Of a stretch of 64,000 nt of DNA, positions 11,836 through 23,130 are shown in pieces. The position numbers and the translations under genes were made by a program. The notes under the pieces are model-generated. The model saw only the letters and a program-made list of their open reading frames with translations. It was not told the DNA's origin and ran no database searches. Source of the DNA: Lumbricus terrestris (lineage: Eukaryota > Annelida > Clitellata > Crassiclitellata > Lumbricidae); assembly GCA_949752735.1 (NCBI GenBank), contig OX457051.1, forward strand, positions 2,684,629 to 2,748,628, in the 5' to 3' direction. Each line of letters opens with the position of its first letter. Within the stretch, counting starts at the first letter, position 1.

Positions 11836-11940
11836 ATTTAAATTACATTTGCCAGATGTGGTTTTATATTTCGGATGCAATTAAAGTGTCCTTAATTTTA
11901 TTACTGTTTTTCTTTTCTGTCAATCCTTTCTTCCATAGAT

Positions 11941-12610
11941 GGTAAACGTGTATTCTAGCGTCGTAAATTATTTGCCATTGCATGGGTTTCAGCGTTGGTC
12001 TTATACAAGTCGGATTGACGAAACGAGTTCTTGACAAATAGAAGCCGGATTGGTAAAATAGCACTTTAGCGTCGGAAATTATTCGCCCGTAGATGGAGTT
12101 TTATTTTTAACCAGTCCAACTTCTAGTTTGGTGAGAATCATTTTCAGCGATCCAGCTTCTGTTTAGGCAAGAATTTGTTTGAGCTATCCCGCTTCTATTT
12201 CGTCAGCAATTTTTTTATCAATAACACTTTTATTTAATTTAAACTTATTGTTCATCAATCCAGCTTCAATTTCAGAAAGATTGTTTTCATTAATCCCTGT
12301 TCTATGTCAATAGAAATTATTTTCCTCAATCCCGCTTCTTTTTCGAAAGAATTCTTTTCGTCAATCCGACTTGTATTCTGCTAACACTGAAACCCATGCA
12401 ATGGCGAATAATTTCCGACGCTAAAGTGGTATTTTACCTTTATTGATGAAAAAAATAGTCGCCGCCTAAATAGAAGCGGAATCGATTAAACGAATTTTAT
12501 CTAAGCAGAAGTTGGGTCAATGGATTTTCGACAAACTAGAAGCTGTATTGATTAAAAATGACAATGCTGCAACGAGCGAATAATTTATGATGCTAAAATA
12601 CACGTTTACC
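11941..12610. mobile_element. Foldback-like element with GGTAAACGTGTATT ends, upstream of gene A
   Basis: The left end GGTAAACGTGTATTCTAGCG and the right end ...TAAAATACACGTTTACC are inverted copies. A second inverted pair of CCATTGCATGGGTTTCAG (11976) and CTGAAACCCATGCAATGG (12388) lies inside. The spacer is the shared ATCCAGCTTCT / AGAAGCTGGAT minisatellite. A sister copy with the same ends is in intron 1 of gene B (25255-26066). No clear target duplication. Confidence 0.7.
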
Positions 12611-12843
12611 GATGTCTGTTACGCTTTTTCGTTGCATAGGCTACTATGATTATTGAATTTCATATTTTGATTTTTTATGATTGTACACACTATATTCTGT
12701 AATCATCCACTGTTCCCGCAATGCGTTTGCAGGCGGTTCAATAAAGTACATACTTCCTTGCTGACTTTCTTCTCAGTAGTGTCATTAGTTGTGAAAAGAG
12801 GCATCGTTTGTTCCTCTGCAGATCCCAGTGCATCCATAAAGCC

Positions 12844-15800
12844 ATGTCAGAGAAACGAACATCAGCTGAATCCAGTTATGTCGATCAAGCGACTGAAGAC
12901 TCAGATGGTTAGTTTGGCTAATTCAATCAATCATTCATTCAAGTATATATGTACCACGTCTTCAGAAAACTACTCAGATGTGCTCCCGACTCCAGCAAGG
13001 CCAAACAGAACGGTTTTCAAATGCTTATAGATTGTGTCAGAAAGTGATCCACCGAACAGGCACATCTCAAGAGGGAGGCCATTTCATACCAACCTGGCCA
13101 ACCACAGAAAAAGCACGACTGCATGATGGAGGTACGAGCAAACAGGACCGAGAGCACTTCCCTAACAGCTGTGCGTAGGGATTGACTAATCCGAGTACCC
13201 GACACAGGCTGACAAAGATCGAATAAGTAAGTTGGAGCAAGGCCTAGCTGGCCTCACCGTACCATGAAAGAGACTGTATTCAATGTGCTGATGGACAGGG
13301 AGCCTGTGCAGAACTTCCAGAATGTAATTTGAAACATGTAATTTGAAATCAATCAATCAATCATAATTTATATAGCGCCCCTTCAAGGTATCTACTCAGA
13401 GGCGCTCCCGGGCATACAAAATGCATACAAGGATTTAGCAGTTGCTTGCGGTGCTTCGTTGCTCAAAAGACAATCGATTTCCTCTTAAATTAGATATCGT
13501 ACTCAGAATAAAACCGTAGTTTTACGTTGCTAAATTGTAAACTTTATAATTATTGTCAGTTTAAAACAGAAACAGTATAGCCGAAAATAATTGTTTGCTT
13601 AACTATAAATTGAATCGATGAAAATTGCTTCTTTCGAAAATGGAAGCTGGATTGGTGATCTATGCTTTGATGAAAGCTTTTGTCTAAGTAGCAGTGGGAT
13701 TAACAGGAAATATTTTTGGTTTAATAGAAATTGAATTGTTGACAATAATTCTTGCTTCGACAGAATTTCGACTCATGATTTTTTCCTTTAATAGAAGTGG
13801 GATCGATGAAAATCATCATGGGCATTTGTGTATTGCGTACTTAGGAACTTCAATTGCAGCATTGAGGACTTCAAAATAATTTAGCAATGTACGCTACTGG
13901 ATAAACCTAGTCAGAGGCATGCGACTAAAGTCTCTAAACCTTGGCTAAGTCATTCAGTAACACACGTACAAAGACTTAAACCTAACAACTCGGCGTTAAA
14001 ATTCTTATTCTTCATAATATCAAATATTAGTAAATAATTTTTGAAGACAATAAATACAGATGAGTACTATTGCATTCATTTCTTTCACTGCAGAATTCCG
14101 ACAAGTGGACGATGCTAAACGTGGAAAGTTACCATCATTCAGCGGCACAATGGTAAGATTGGCCAGCATGCCATTGAAAGCTGACACAATTTTAGTTTGT
14201 ATGTTCTTGAATATGTCTGCATATTAATTTGTGAATTGTTTGAAATTGCGTGGTTTGTAGACTGATATTTTCTATGCGTTGTATTTAGTCGAATTGCGTT
14301 GTGGACACTTCACTTGACGCAGATACCAAATTGTGTCCATACTTCTAAATGCTTTGGCTTCAATTTACAAATGTCTATCATAAAGATTTCGTTGCTTTTG
14401 CGACATCTCATTGTGTTTTAACCGCTGAAACAGTGCCTCCAAAGAAATCAATTAATCGATTGGTAATTACTAGTTAAATACATTGATCTAATGTGTGGTA
14501 TAAGATAACTAATGAAATGGACCAATTTAGTAAGGACCAGATATTCGATACGAATTCTATAAAAATTAGTTTGAAAAAAATAATCTCAAAAAATTCTATG
14601 ACTTGGTGCAAAATGGCGAAAAAGAGAAAAATATAGAATCTAGATCATTGAAATGCGAAGCGTCGAATTACCTGAAAATACGATTAAAATTAAATTCTGA
14701 AATTGATATTCATTAGTACCTTCAGATATTTAATTGTTCAGTTGATGAATTTCTAAGAGATGTAAACAGACAATAGTTATTTTCTTCTAATTTTCAACTG
14801 TTTAGCTCCAAGATATCCCGACCGAAATACTTCAGCGCATTCTCATTGAAGCCATATCAATGGAAGTGCAGAATATGAAGCTGGCCAAAAGTGTATGGAA
14901 AGAAAAAGCTGACCTTGTGATAAGCAGACTTGGATCTGTCTGTTCGCAATGGAGCAGCGTCCTTACGACCAACTTCTTTCGATTGGAACTTCATCGAGCT
15001 CTAGACGGCATTGGTTAGTTTCTTTATAAGTAAAATTTTTATGTGTCCGCAGCTGGGTCTAGAACTTTTTCCTCTGGGCATTACCTCCTGAAATTTCTCT
15101 TCGGCATTCATCATTTATCATTTGCCCAGGTGCATTATATTGGCAGTCTCAATTAACCGTTTGTTTAACAAAATTCGAATTCGTATAATGATTTGCACTT
15201 GAATTCGGCAGCTTATCCTTGAATCCCAATCGCTCTATTAAGAAATTTGTATTTACCTGCGTTGAAAGCTGCAGACAAAAACGGCCTGAGTCTGTGGCAA
15301 TTGCCAAGTTCGAGAAATTTTCAGAAGCGCAGTTTCAGTGGAATGGTCACGCATGTAGACATTGTAGACAGACTGAAACCAAGGGAGGATTCGAGACAGA
15401 GTCGGGCGATGATAATTATCTACTCAAGATGGTCCATTCCGTTGGCAGCAAATGAAGCATGTTATTAAAGTTGCAACATTTTCCAGACGGTCTCGATTAG
15501 ATTTCCTCCAAGCCTAGTTCTTCTTTAACATTTATGATCTGTCCTGCCTCGATTTTGCCTGAATTAAGCAGTTTCAACAGCTTTCAACTGTTGTCTTGAA
15601 GGTAATATTCGGCAAATGAGTCTTGTTTTACCTTCCATAATAATTATTTATTGAACTTCATACCTCTAACATTTCAAGTATATAATATGCAATTTTCAAC
15701 GTCCATGACTGATCATTTATTTATTTATGCATTTCTATAAGCAGACTTCTCAGAGTCGCTCCCGACTGCAACGCAGACACTGCATTGGAGTTTCACGATG

Positions 15801-16921
15801 AAGCGCACGAGCAATTGCAAGTGAAGGACTTGCTCAAGGTCCCTACGCTACGGCTGGAAATGGATTCGAACCTGCAACCCTCAGGATGCAATGCAACGAA
15901 CATACCCACTTCACTACACCACCTCACCCTGGAATATACATAAAAACTACCAACTTATTTATTTTGCTTAGTACATTCATTTCGCCAGTGTAGTTCACAG
16001 AACAGAATAATATTTTTAGGTGAGGAAACGATTCGTTTGGAAATTTTGAGTGAATCATTCGTTAACTATTTCGTCCTGGAAGTCAGCACATTGAAGGATG
16101 AAATATTTATGTTCTGCGTTCACGGTCATCAAGACAGTGTGACATCTGCACTATCTCATTCTTCCAGTATTGCAGTTTACGACCGCAATAATTTGGAAGT
16201 GGTGAAAGAAATCATCGCATTACCGGGAATACGTGACGGAAGCATGGCAGCTTGCAATGTTTCGAATTGTGTTTATGTATTGGACATAAACGAGGAATAT
16301 CATGGCACTTCAATCTTACGCATTGCGAGAGATGATGAACAGAAGTTTAACATTCAAACATGGATTAGTGATCTAAGATTTCCAATTTCTTCTGGTTTCC
16401 TGTCCATATCCGATGAAGGGAACCTAATAATCATTTCAACACCGGATGGACCAGGTTTTCACGTAGTGAGGGTATACAATGCGAGTGGCTTCTTGCAGCA
16501 TGAAATAATGTTGTCTCCAGAAACCAATGTGTTCATCCGTGATTACAGCAACATAATTCAAAAGTCAAATGGAAACCTTGTAGTGGCTTTATTTAACGAA
16601 GAGTGTCAAATGGTTTTGACGGAAATCAACACGGATGGGATTATTCAACGTCAATATAAATCATCACTTATTGGATTGACCCTTGTGGATTTTGCCGATA
16701 TTTCTGGTAGATTTCTGATTCATAATGAGGGAAGTGGAATCGAGCTGTTAGATTCTGAGCAGAACCTCTTGGAATTCACTGGCTGGCAGCCAAATCGGGG
16801 TTACATGGAAATTCTCCAGTGTCTGCACTTCAACAGCGGCAGGAATGAAGTAATGGCCATGTATGAGGTTGAAGATAATGAGAGCTGTCTTCTAAGAATC
16901 TTTCGTTTCAGAGAGGAATAA
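12844..16921 (+). CDS. Gene A: F-box-like plus beta-propeller protein (4 exons)
   Basis: Join 12844-12907, 14094-14152, 14806-15013, 16020-16921, giving 410 aa. All junctions are GT/AG with phases 1,0,1, shared with copy B. The ATG follows AAAGCC in A and ATAAGCC in B. Residues 42-90 resemble an F-box: LQDIPTEILQRIL opens it and RLGSVCSQW closes it, like the LPxEIL...VCxxW pattern of Skp1-binding F-boxes. Residues 112-410 are a single-exon domain of short beta-rich blades (IAVYDRNNLEVV, SILRIARDD, VRVYNASGF, IELLDSEQNLLE), read as an NHL/WD-like propeller. There is no signal peptide, so it is likely cytosolic or nuclear. Inferred role: substrate adaptor of an SCF-type ubiquitin ligase; substrate unknown. 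AATAAA words at 17323-17332 could serve for polyadenylation. The frame is intact. Confidence 0.8.
13345..13420 (-). mobile_element. SINE family 1, 3' fragment
   Basis: TTTATATAGCGCCCCTTCAAG then CTACTCAGAGGCGCTCCC is the reverse complement of the family 3' end. It is preceded by a short AATC repeat (ATCAATCAATCAATC), the probable tail. It lies in intron 1 of gene A. Confidence 0.6.
13600..13830 (+). repeat. Degenerate copies of the shared GAAGCTGGATTG minisatellite
   Basis: Several diverged units (AATGGAAGCTGGATTGGTGA, AGCAGTGGGATTAACAG, TAATAGAAGTGGGATCGATG) sit in intron 1 of gene A without recognisable ends. A relic of the foldback-like class. Confidence 0.5.
15735..15932 (-). mobile_element. 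SINE family 1, full-length-like copy in intron 3 of gene A
   Basis: Reverse complement of the family. GGATTCGAACCTGC is the B-box, and CACTTCACTACACCACCTCA marks the A-box end. GAGTCGCTCCCGACTGCAACG and TTGGAGTTTCACGATGAAGC are the body. An ATTTATTTATTT tract at its 3' side is the likely tail. Confidence 0.75.
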
Positions 16922-17460
16922 ATCCACGCTGAAAACTAAGCAGACAGTTTCAATTCAATAATATCGATATCTCGTATAGTGACTGTCGTACTGTTTGATT
17001 TAGAAACATGCGTGTTGAGAAAGCTATTCTCTGTTATATATTAGGCTTACGTTGATTTCATTATTCGTTTACAAAAACCACAGTCACGATATAAAAATCA
17101 AATGCTTTTTTTATATTTACGAAATTAAAAGCAATTCGTCTGAATTTATTTGGTGTATTTTCTTTGTAAAATAATTTTGCTCTTCTGTTTAATAGTCAGA
17201 AGTGTCAGTATTAAACTTTGCATTTTCTTGAATTATCTGTTTTCATTTCTTCTAACCTCATTGCAGCATTGCTTTCTTCTACTACCTCATGTTTGCCTGT
17301 TTCTCCATACTAGTCGGCGAGAAATAAATAAAAGCTAGAAGAAATTGGTGACAAGCCAATTTTAAACTTTTTAGTTAGGTAATATCATGTAGTATAACAT
17401 ACTAAAACCCACAAAGCGAATGTCATTAGGAAAATTCACAAATTAACACCAAAGTAGCGC
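16922..17460 (+). other. 3' flank of gene A
   Basis: AT-rich, probably 3' UTR. AATAAATAAA at 17323-17332 is the best polyadenylation candidate. GAAATTGGTGACAAGCCAAT at 17340 recurs in inverted form near 22430. No other gene is seen. Confidence 0.4.
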
Positions 17461-17470
17461 ACTTTATGAG

Positions 17471-18253
17471 GAGTGTAGGACATTTCCCCCCTGGACAAAA
17501 CCCCCCGGACAAAACCCCCCGGACAAAATCCCCCCTGGACAATTCCCCCCCCCCCCAGGGTAGGACAATTCCCCCCTTTTCGAACATAATGCGTGTAAGT
17601 GGTATTACTGTAAAACGGCAGTCCTAAGTACGCAAGTTAGATTGATGAAAAGATTTCTTGCTAAATAGAAGCCGGATTGATGCAAAATAATTTTTACTTA
17701 AATGGAAGCTGGATTGATGAAAATATTCTTGCTTAAATTGGAGCTGGATTGATGAAAATATTCTTGCTTAAATTGGAGCGGGATGGATGAAAATATTCTT
17801 GCTTAAATTGGAGCTGGATTGATGAAAATATTCTTGCTTAATTTGGCGCTGGATGGATGAAAATATTCTTGCTTAAATTGGAGCGGGATGGATGAAAATA
17901 TTCTTGCTTAAATTGGAGCTGGATTGATGAAAATATTCTTGCTTAATTTGGCGCTGGATGGATGAAAATATTCTTGCTTAAATTGGAGCGGGATGGATGA
18001 AAATATTCTTGCTTAAATTGGAGCGGGATGGATGAAAATATTCTTGCTTAAATGGGAGCGGGATGGATAAAAATAATTGTTATTTAAATAGAAGTTGGAT
18101 GAAACGCATTTTTGCCTAAATGGAAGCAAAGGGCGGGAATTGTTAGGGGGGGTTAATGTCCTAGGCTAAATCAGGGGGGAATTGTCCGGGGGGGTTATTG
18201 TCCGGGGGGTTTTGTCCGGGGGGAATTGTCCAGGGGGGAAATGTCCGCGCCCC
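17471..18253 (+). mobile_element. Foldback-like element, GGACATTTCCCCCC subfamily, copy 1
   Basis: An exact 8-bp duplication TTTATGAG flanks it (17463-17470 and 18254-18261). The left end GAGTGTAGGACATTTCCCC and inverted right end GGGGCGCGGACATTTCCCC lead into iterated GGACAAAACCCCCC / GGACAATTCCCCCC words. The interior is a clean tandem array of about 37-38 bp (TTGCTTAAATTGGAGCTGGA plus TTGATGAAAATATTC), roughly 11 units from 17640 to 18100. Copy 2 lies reversed at 23587-24278 with its own 8-bp duplication. Noncoding. Confidence 0.9.
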
Positions 18254-18261
18254 TTTATGAG

Positions 18262-20080
18262 ACACATTTTAGGCTGTAATTCTGTGTACAGTGGGCGGAT
18301 GTGCACAATCCTGGTGTCTGTTGTCCGTGTTTAGTGGGTAAGATAATCGAATGGTATTGAAATTAAGACGCCATTCCACGTGTTTTACAAGATCGACATG
18401 CATTGAAAATATGCAGGGGCGAGCCATGAATAAAATTCGGGAGTTCCATTCCGTTTTTTTAACTTTTGGAATGGTCTTGGACGCAAAATACACAGAACTA
18501 GTTCTTTTAAAATGGATTTTTTCCGGGTTTGAAACCGCCAAACCACCTCCTAAACGGGGGAGGGTTAAGAAACAAATTATATGTAGGCCTAATTATATTG
18601 GCGGGCCGAAAGAGCCCTTAGATTAAGAGTTTTCAACAACTTTTAATTAGCAATAAGCCTACTTACTTTCTTAAATAACCCAATATGAAACAGGTGTTCA
18701 CAAGCAGTCGCCAGCAAGCACTTGTCAGTAGAGCGAAGAAATGCATGTCCTTTGATACACTACTGTGCCAGGACTTAGATATTGTCTCTTAATTGCTAAG
18801 TTAATAGACATAAGAGAAGGAAGGAATTGATGTCCTCATTCATTACCCTGCTTGCAAATATTAAAATAGCAATTAAACTAAGAATACAATTTTAATATGC
18901 AGACTGTGGTGGCACAAGCTATAGGCTACAATTGCACATACATACAATTTAGGCAGGTCGTGTCAAGCAGTTATTCATGGCAGTTATTCAGTAGGTCAAG
19001 GAAATTAAATGTAAAAAAGAGCTAAAAGTTCCAAGCAGGTCGTAAGGCAGGCCATGAGCAAAATTGGCAAGTCGCATACGGTCATGAAAATAATTATGTC
19101 CATAGATAGCCTACAATGGAAAAACAGTAGGTCTAGTTGGTGTGCTCTGATTGCATGAGAGTGGCAATTAATTTTGTAATATTCATACATGCATGATAGG
19201 CTCAGTGTCCACATTGCACAGGGTGAAACACACATCAAAGCACGGAAATATGACATCTATAGGCCTATATAGATAGTTATGCTACACGATATTGATTCTA
19301 TGATAGTCACAAACACCCAACCTGTGAACCAAAGCTGTTTTTAAGGAATTTTTAGAACTGCACAGCCCCCTTCTTTCCTTTCCCATCCTCTATGGTAAAT
19401 TACTTCAAATCGAAGGACAATGACCTTTTTGCTAGTTTTAACTGCACAGAACTTGTGATAGAAGTACTTCTACAACTGCACAAATCCATTTAGAACTGCA
19501 CATTTTGTGTACAACTGCACGTTAAAAAAGCCCTGCTGTGAAGAATTTAAACAGAAACATGCCATATATCAATATTAGACAGTCGTAAATATACAAATAT
19601 TTATTCATTAATCACAGCAGCATGTACAAAGAAAAATTAAAAGAAAAGAGAACAAACAGAATGATGTAACAAAAAATTCATGAGAACAATCTAATTCCTT
19701 TTCTCTTTACCAATTTATATCTATAGATACAAACAACTGAAATTATAATGGTTTTAAATGGAATGAGGTAATAGGTGTAGGTGGAAGTAAGCGCCTGTCA
19801 GGGTTGTGTGTGTCCCGATGGGGTTTAATGTTGGCAAGCCAACATGGTTTAAAGTCGGCAAACCGACAAGATGGAGTGGATGGTCCTACAGGTTGTCTTT
19901 CTGTCGTGATGGATATCATATCTGTGTTTCATTGTGGTTTCCATTGGATCAAGAGGGCAGATGTAGGCCTAATGCATGCCGTGAGGTGGAAGCATTGTAG
20001 TTTATTTGATGAACATTGTCTTTCATGATGTCATGTATGAGAAGAAATTTAAATGCCAGTTTTGTTGTAAATTGGAACCA
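18262..20080. other. Intergenic region, no supported gene
   Basis: No gene found. 19345-19520 repeats the word AACTGCAC about five times (ACTGCACAGCCC, ACTGCACAGAAC, ACTGCACAAATC, ACTGCACATTTT, ACTGCACGTTAA), which may be the iterated end of another element, but no inverted partner was identified. Confidence 0.4.
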
Positions 20081-20319
20081 GTGTTTGGCTGCATGTTTAT
20101 GTCGGAAACGTGCAATTTAGTCATATATATATAGGAATTGCTTCAATTTATCTGATAGTTTAATCGGTTAACGTTGTGTAGCATTTTCGTAGCAATTTGT
20201 AATTGAGTTGAGCGATAATTTGATTCACTTTGCTACTAATGTCTGTAATGGGGCAGATTGGGTGTCTTGACCCGTTATACGCACAGCTGCACGTCCTATA
20301 AGCCGCATCCCTAAATTTG

Positions 20320-20615
20320 ACCGTCACGGAGTACATGCGGAATGTACTCTACTGGCTTCCTATTCCACAGAGGATCACCTAAGGGTTTCTGCATTAGTCT
20401 GGCGCTCCATGGAGGGTCTGGCTCCCTTGTACCTGCAGGAGCTCTGCTGTCCCAACTCTGGTGTCCCGTAGCAATCTTATTTCAGATCTTGGCCCCTCGC
20501 TCACGGACTACTGTAATGCAGCAGTGCTCTTTCTCCTAGAACCTGGAATGGGCTCTCTGTTAATAATATTCCTTTTAATGCTTCAATCTGACACACCGCA
20601 GAACGATTACAAGTA
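20320..20615 (+). pseudogene. CR1/L2-type LINE reverse-transcriptase C-terminal fragment
   Basis: In shifting frames it reads YWLPIPQRI, then GLAPLYLQEL-like, then LRS, then RTWNGLSVN, the usual order of the C-terminal thumb region of CR1/L2 LINE proteins (WLPxxxRI...GLAPxYL...W N xLP). Several frameshifts and stops show that it is dead. Confidence 0.6.
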
Positions 20616-20829
20616 CATGTTATACGAAATACGGCCCACTGTAGCACGACACGCAGTTCGGCTTTACAGCAGTGGGTTCGGTAACTTAACTAATGGCCTA
20701 AGTACTGGGTCACTTCTGATCGGCCAAGCCAGAAGTGGGAGGGGCTATTTTTATTTTTAGCAGAACCCGAGTCAAGCAACACAACAGCAAAGCGCCATGC
20801 GGCAGCTAACATAAATTTTAATAAATTAA

Positions 20830-20915
20830 TGCCCTGAGCGAGGCTTGAACCCGGGTCGCGCGGATGACTCTCAGCTTAACGGCCAGCACTCTCTCCACTG
20901 AGCTACGGGACCCCC
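20830..20915 (-). mobile_element. tRNA-like SINE head
   Basis: On the - strand GGGTCCCGTAGCTCAGTGG (A-box like) is followed by GAGAGTGCTGGCCGTTAAG and GACCCGGGTTCAAGCC (B-box GGTTCAAGCC). The 5' and 3' ends do not form an acceptor stem, so it is read as a SINE head, not a tRNA gene. Confidence 0.5.
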
Positions 20916-20984
20916 GCCTTGTGTCTATGCTCCTCTCTTACTTAAAAACTGTTACCTTGAAGGTGCGCTATATATGAAAAGTCA

Positions 20985-21219
20985 AATAATTATTTGTTTT
21001 TCTACTATGATCTGCCTTCTGGACATTGTCCTGCTCAACTGATGGCCTTGGTTTACCGTTGCTGAAATATGCGAGACACCTTGTGTGATATTGTGCTTCT
21101 GAAGCAGCAGCATCACCACATGTTTCTAAACATCCAAGCACCTGAAAACTCCAATCATCATTGCGCTTTTCACAAGCCCTCTCCATTGTTATAAACAAAG
21201 CTTTTGCTTCTGCAAGATG
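20985..21219 (-). pseudogene. Coding fragment with NDDW...AxYHxxCLAYF pattern
   Basis: Reads CEKRNDDWSFQVLGCLETC, then AQYHTRCLAYFSNGKP. I recall a similar pattern (D-W, then A-x-YH-x-x-C-x-x-F) in a multicopy, transposon-associated family of invertebrate and fish proteins, but I have no firm name for it. It is a short isolated segment inside the inverted-repeat region, with no start or splice partners evident, so it is probably a relic. Confidence 0.4.
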
Positions 21220-21469
21220 CATCTTATCAGATTTATGTTTAGGCAGTGGTTAAAGTGGTTTGGGTGAGCAGTGGGAACGCTGAATTTGTGAGCATTGGGA
21301 ACGCTGATGAGGAGTTCTATTGGAACACATGCATGTGTTTCCAGAGTTCCATCATGATGAGCAGTGGGCACGTAAGCCAATAATTTCAAGAGCAGTTGGA
21401 ATGCCATTCCCACCAACTTCAAACCCTGTGCTGGGAGTTCTTTGGATCTAGGCCTCGTGCAAAGAAAGC

Positions 21470-21696
21470 GGCGAAATTGCAGTATCGGGGACCGAAGCAT
21501 ACACAATATCTTAGTATACTATAGTATATAGTATCTAATGACGACACTAACCATAACACTAACCCTAACCGACCCTCACGACGCTTAACCTGAACCTAAC
21601 CGACCCTCACGACGCATAACCTGACCCTAACCGACCCTCACGATGCATAACCTGACCCTAACCGACACACACGGTCCCCGATACTGCAATTTCGCC
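21470..21696. mobile_element. Short MITE with 25-bp perfect inverted ends and 8-bp target duplication
   Basis: Both ends begin GGCGAAATTGCAGTATCGGG and continue five more identical bases (21470-21494 and 21672-21696, 25 of 25). AAGAAAGC flanks both sides exactly (21462-21469, 21697-21704). The interior is about three tandem units of roughly 37 bp containing CCTAACCGACCCTCACG. Part of that tandem recurs reversed at 25555-25615. Perfect ends suggest recent insertion. The 8-bp duplication fits hAT or P groups; the ends do not start with CA. Confidence 0.9.
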
Positions 21697-22259
21697 AAGA
21701 AAGCACCCTCGTTTCCAATGTAACACTTTGTTCCAGGAACAGAGAACTTTACCTTGACTTTCTGACTCATCAGGTTCACCGCTACCAGCTTACGCTTATG
21801 CAGTTCGCAATGCCAATCAATATTATACACTATTCTGCAGTCCGCATGAACCCTAACTATGCCTGGATTTCTAGCCATGCATAGCCTATTGGTTAAAGCG
21901 CTATCACCACGCCGAATACTAGCATCTGAGATGGGATTCATTCCTCTTGTTGCGCAAATGCCGTCAGGTTAGAATCGCTATAGTCGAATAACTAGTAACA
22001 AAACGGCAAATAACGCAATTATCCTCGCATAGCTAAGCAGTATCTGCCCGATTCGCCATTATCGCTCAACTCAGTTACAAATTGCTACGAAAATGCTACA
22101 ACAACGTTAACAAGTTAAACTACCCGATAAAATTGAAGCAATTCCTAATAATTTTACGTAATCTGAACAAAATTTAAACGCGAATGAAACAAACAAATTT
22201 CACAAAATCATACTATTAAATTGCACGTTGCCGACGTAAACATGCAACGAAGGACTGTA

Positions 22260-23125
22260 ACTGCCTTCTTACGCCATGGTAACTCTACTCAGAAAAGACT
22301 GCGCAAGGTCTAAATGCGCCCAAAAAATAGTCCCAGATTTAAGTTCAAATTTCACATTTTGCTAATTGGGGGTTCACTGTGGGTTTTTGTGGGAGTGTAA
22401 CTAAAAAATACTTAACCCGTTGTTAAAATATTGGCTTGTCACCAATTTTTTCTAGCTTTTGAAATTTTTGGTCTAATTCTGGCCTACTATAAGTGCACTG
22501 CAAGTGTCTTCTTATTCATCTTTCGTTTTTATCATCTGTCATGGCGTAGACTTCGTCTTGGATTGGTGAGTAATCGTGACCTGCAGAGATGAAAAGTCAT
22601 CAACCCAGAGTTCTTTATCTGGGTTTGGGACTGGCACTCACAGAGTGCAACCAATGGCGACTTCAATGCACGATTTCCTATCCAAGAGTTATTCAAGGAC
22701 ATGGGCCTAACGACTAGGCACACACTTATGCAGTGTCTATGCAGTGTAGTCTATCAATATTGCAGGAGTGTTGGGGAGCAATATATGTCTTTGTCTACCT
22801 CTGTCTCTGTCTGTCTGTCTCTCAAGACCACCTCTGCCAGGCTTTTTGAAATCATAGTTCACCATTTTCTTAAAGGCCATGTCGGTCGAAATTTCCATTA
22901 TCTCATGACAATAATTAAAAACAAACAGCAAACTGACACCACCGCGATTGAGGTTACTAATTACCCATACAATTATTAAGTAATAAACAATTATCGACAC
23001 TCCGACAACACAACCATTTAGACGTATCCACTATCCATGCGAGTGAAATAACTTTTTAACATCATAATATCTTAGTAATTGGCATAATATTAGGCAACTC
23101 AGACTGATCCAGGACAACTGAAGTT
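22260..23125. other. Unannotated stretch
   Basis: Contains a short TCTG repeat (22793-22825) and, near 22425-22465, an inverted match to the 3' flank of gene A (TTGGCTTGTCACCAATTT). No gene is supported. Confidence 0.45.
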
Positions 23126-23130
23126 GTGAG

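Larger units (their letters stand above)
20085..22250. mobile_element. Candidate composite element bounded by long inverted repeats
   Basis: 20085-20260 and 22005-22250 are imperfect inverted copies. For example GTAGCATTTTCGTAGCAATT on the left faces AATTGCTACGAAAATGCTAC on the right, and TTGAGCGATAAT faces ATTATCGCTCAA. TGCATGTTTATGTCGG and CCGACGTAAACATGCA mark the outer parts. Between the arms lie a LINE fragment, a tRNA-like SINE, a coding fragment and a young MITE. Exact ends and a target duplication were not found. Confidence 0.55.

Noticed and set aside
17640..18100. Regular ~37-bp repeats resembling a CRISPR array
   Set aside because: Units are contiguous with no unique spacers, lie inside a transposon with 8-bp duplications, and the DNA is eukaryotic.
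19345..19520. Iterated AACTGCAC words as another foldback arm
   Set aside because: No inverted partner or outer tip found within reach, so not called as an element.
20830..20915. Candidate tRNA gene (- strand)
   Set aside because: A- and B-box-like words are present, but the ends do not pair into an acceptor stem; a SINE head fits better. The same applies to 3590-3690, 48609-48680 and 52870-52965.
21549..21665. Telomere-like CCCTAA words
   Set aside because: They belong to a ~37-bp tandem (CCTAACCGACCCTCACG) inside a MITE, not to a hexamer array.
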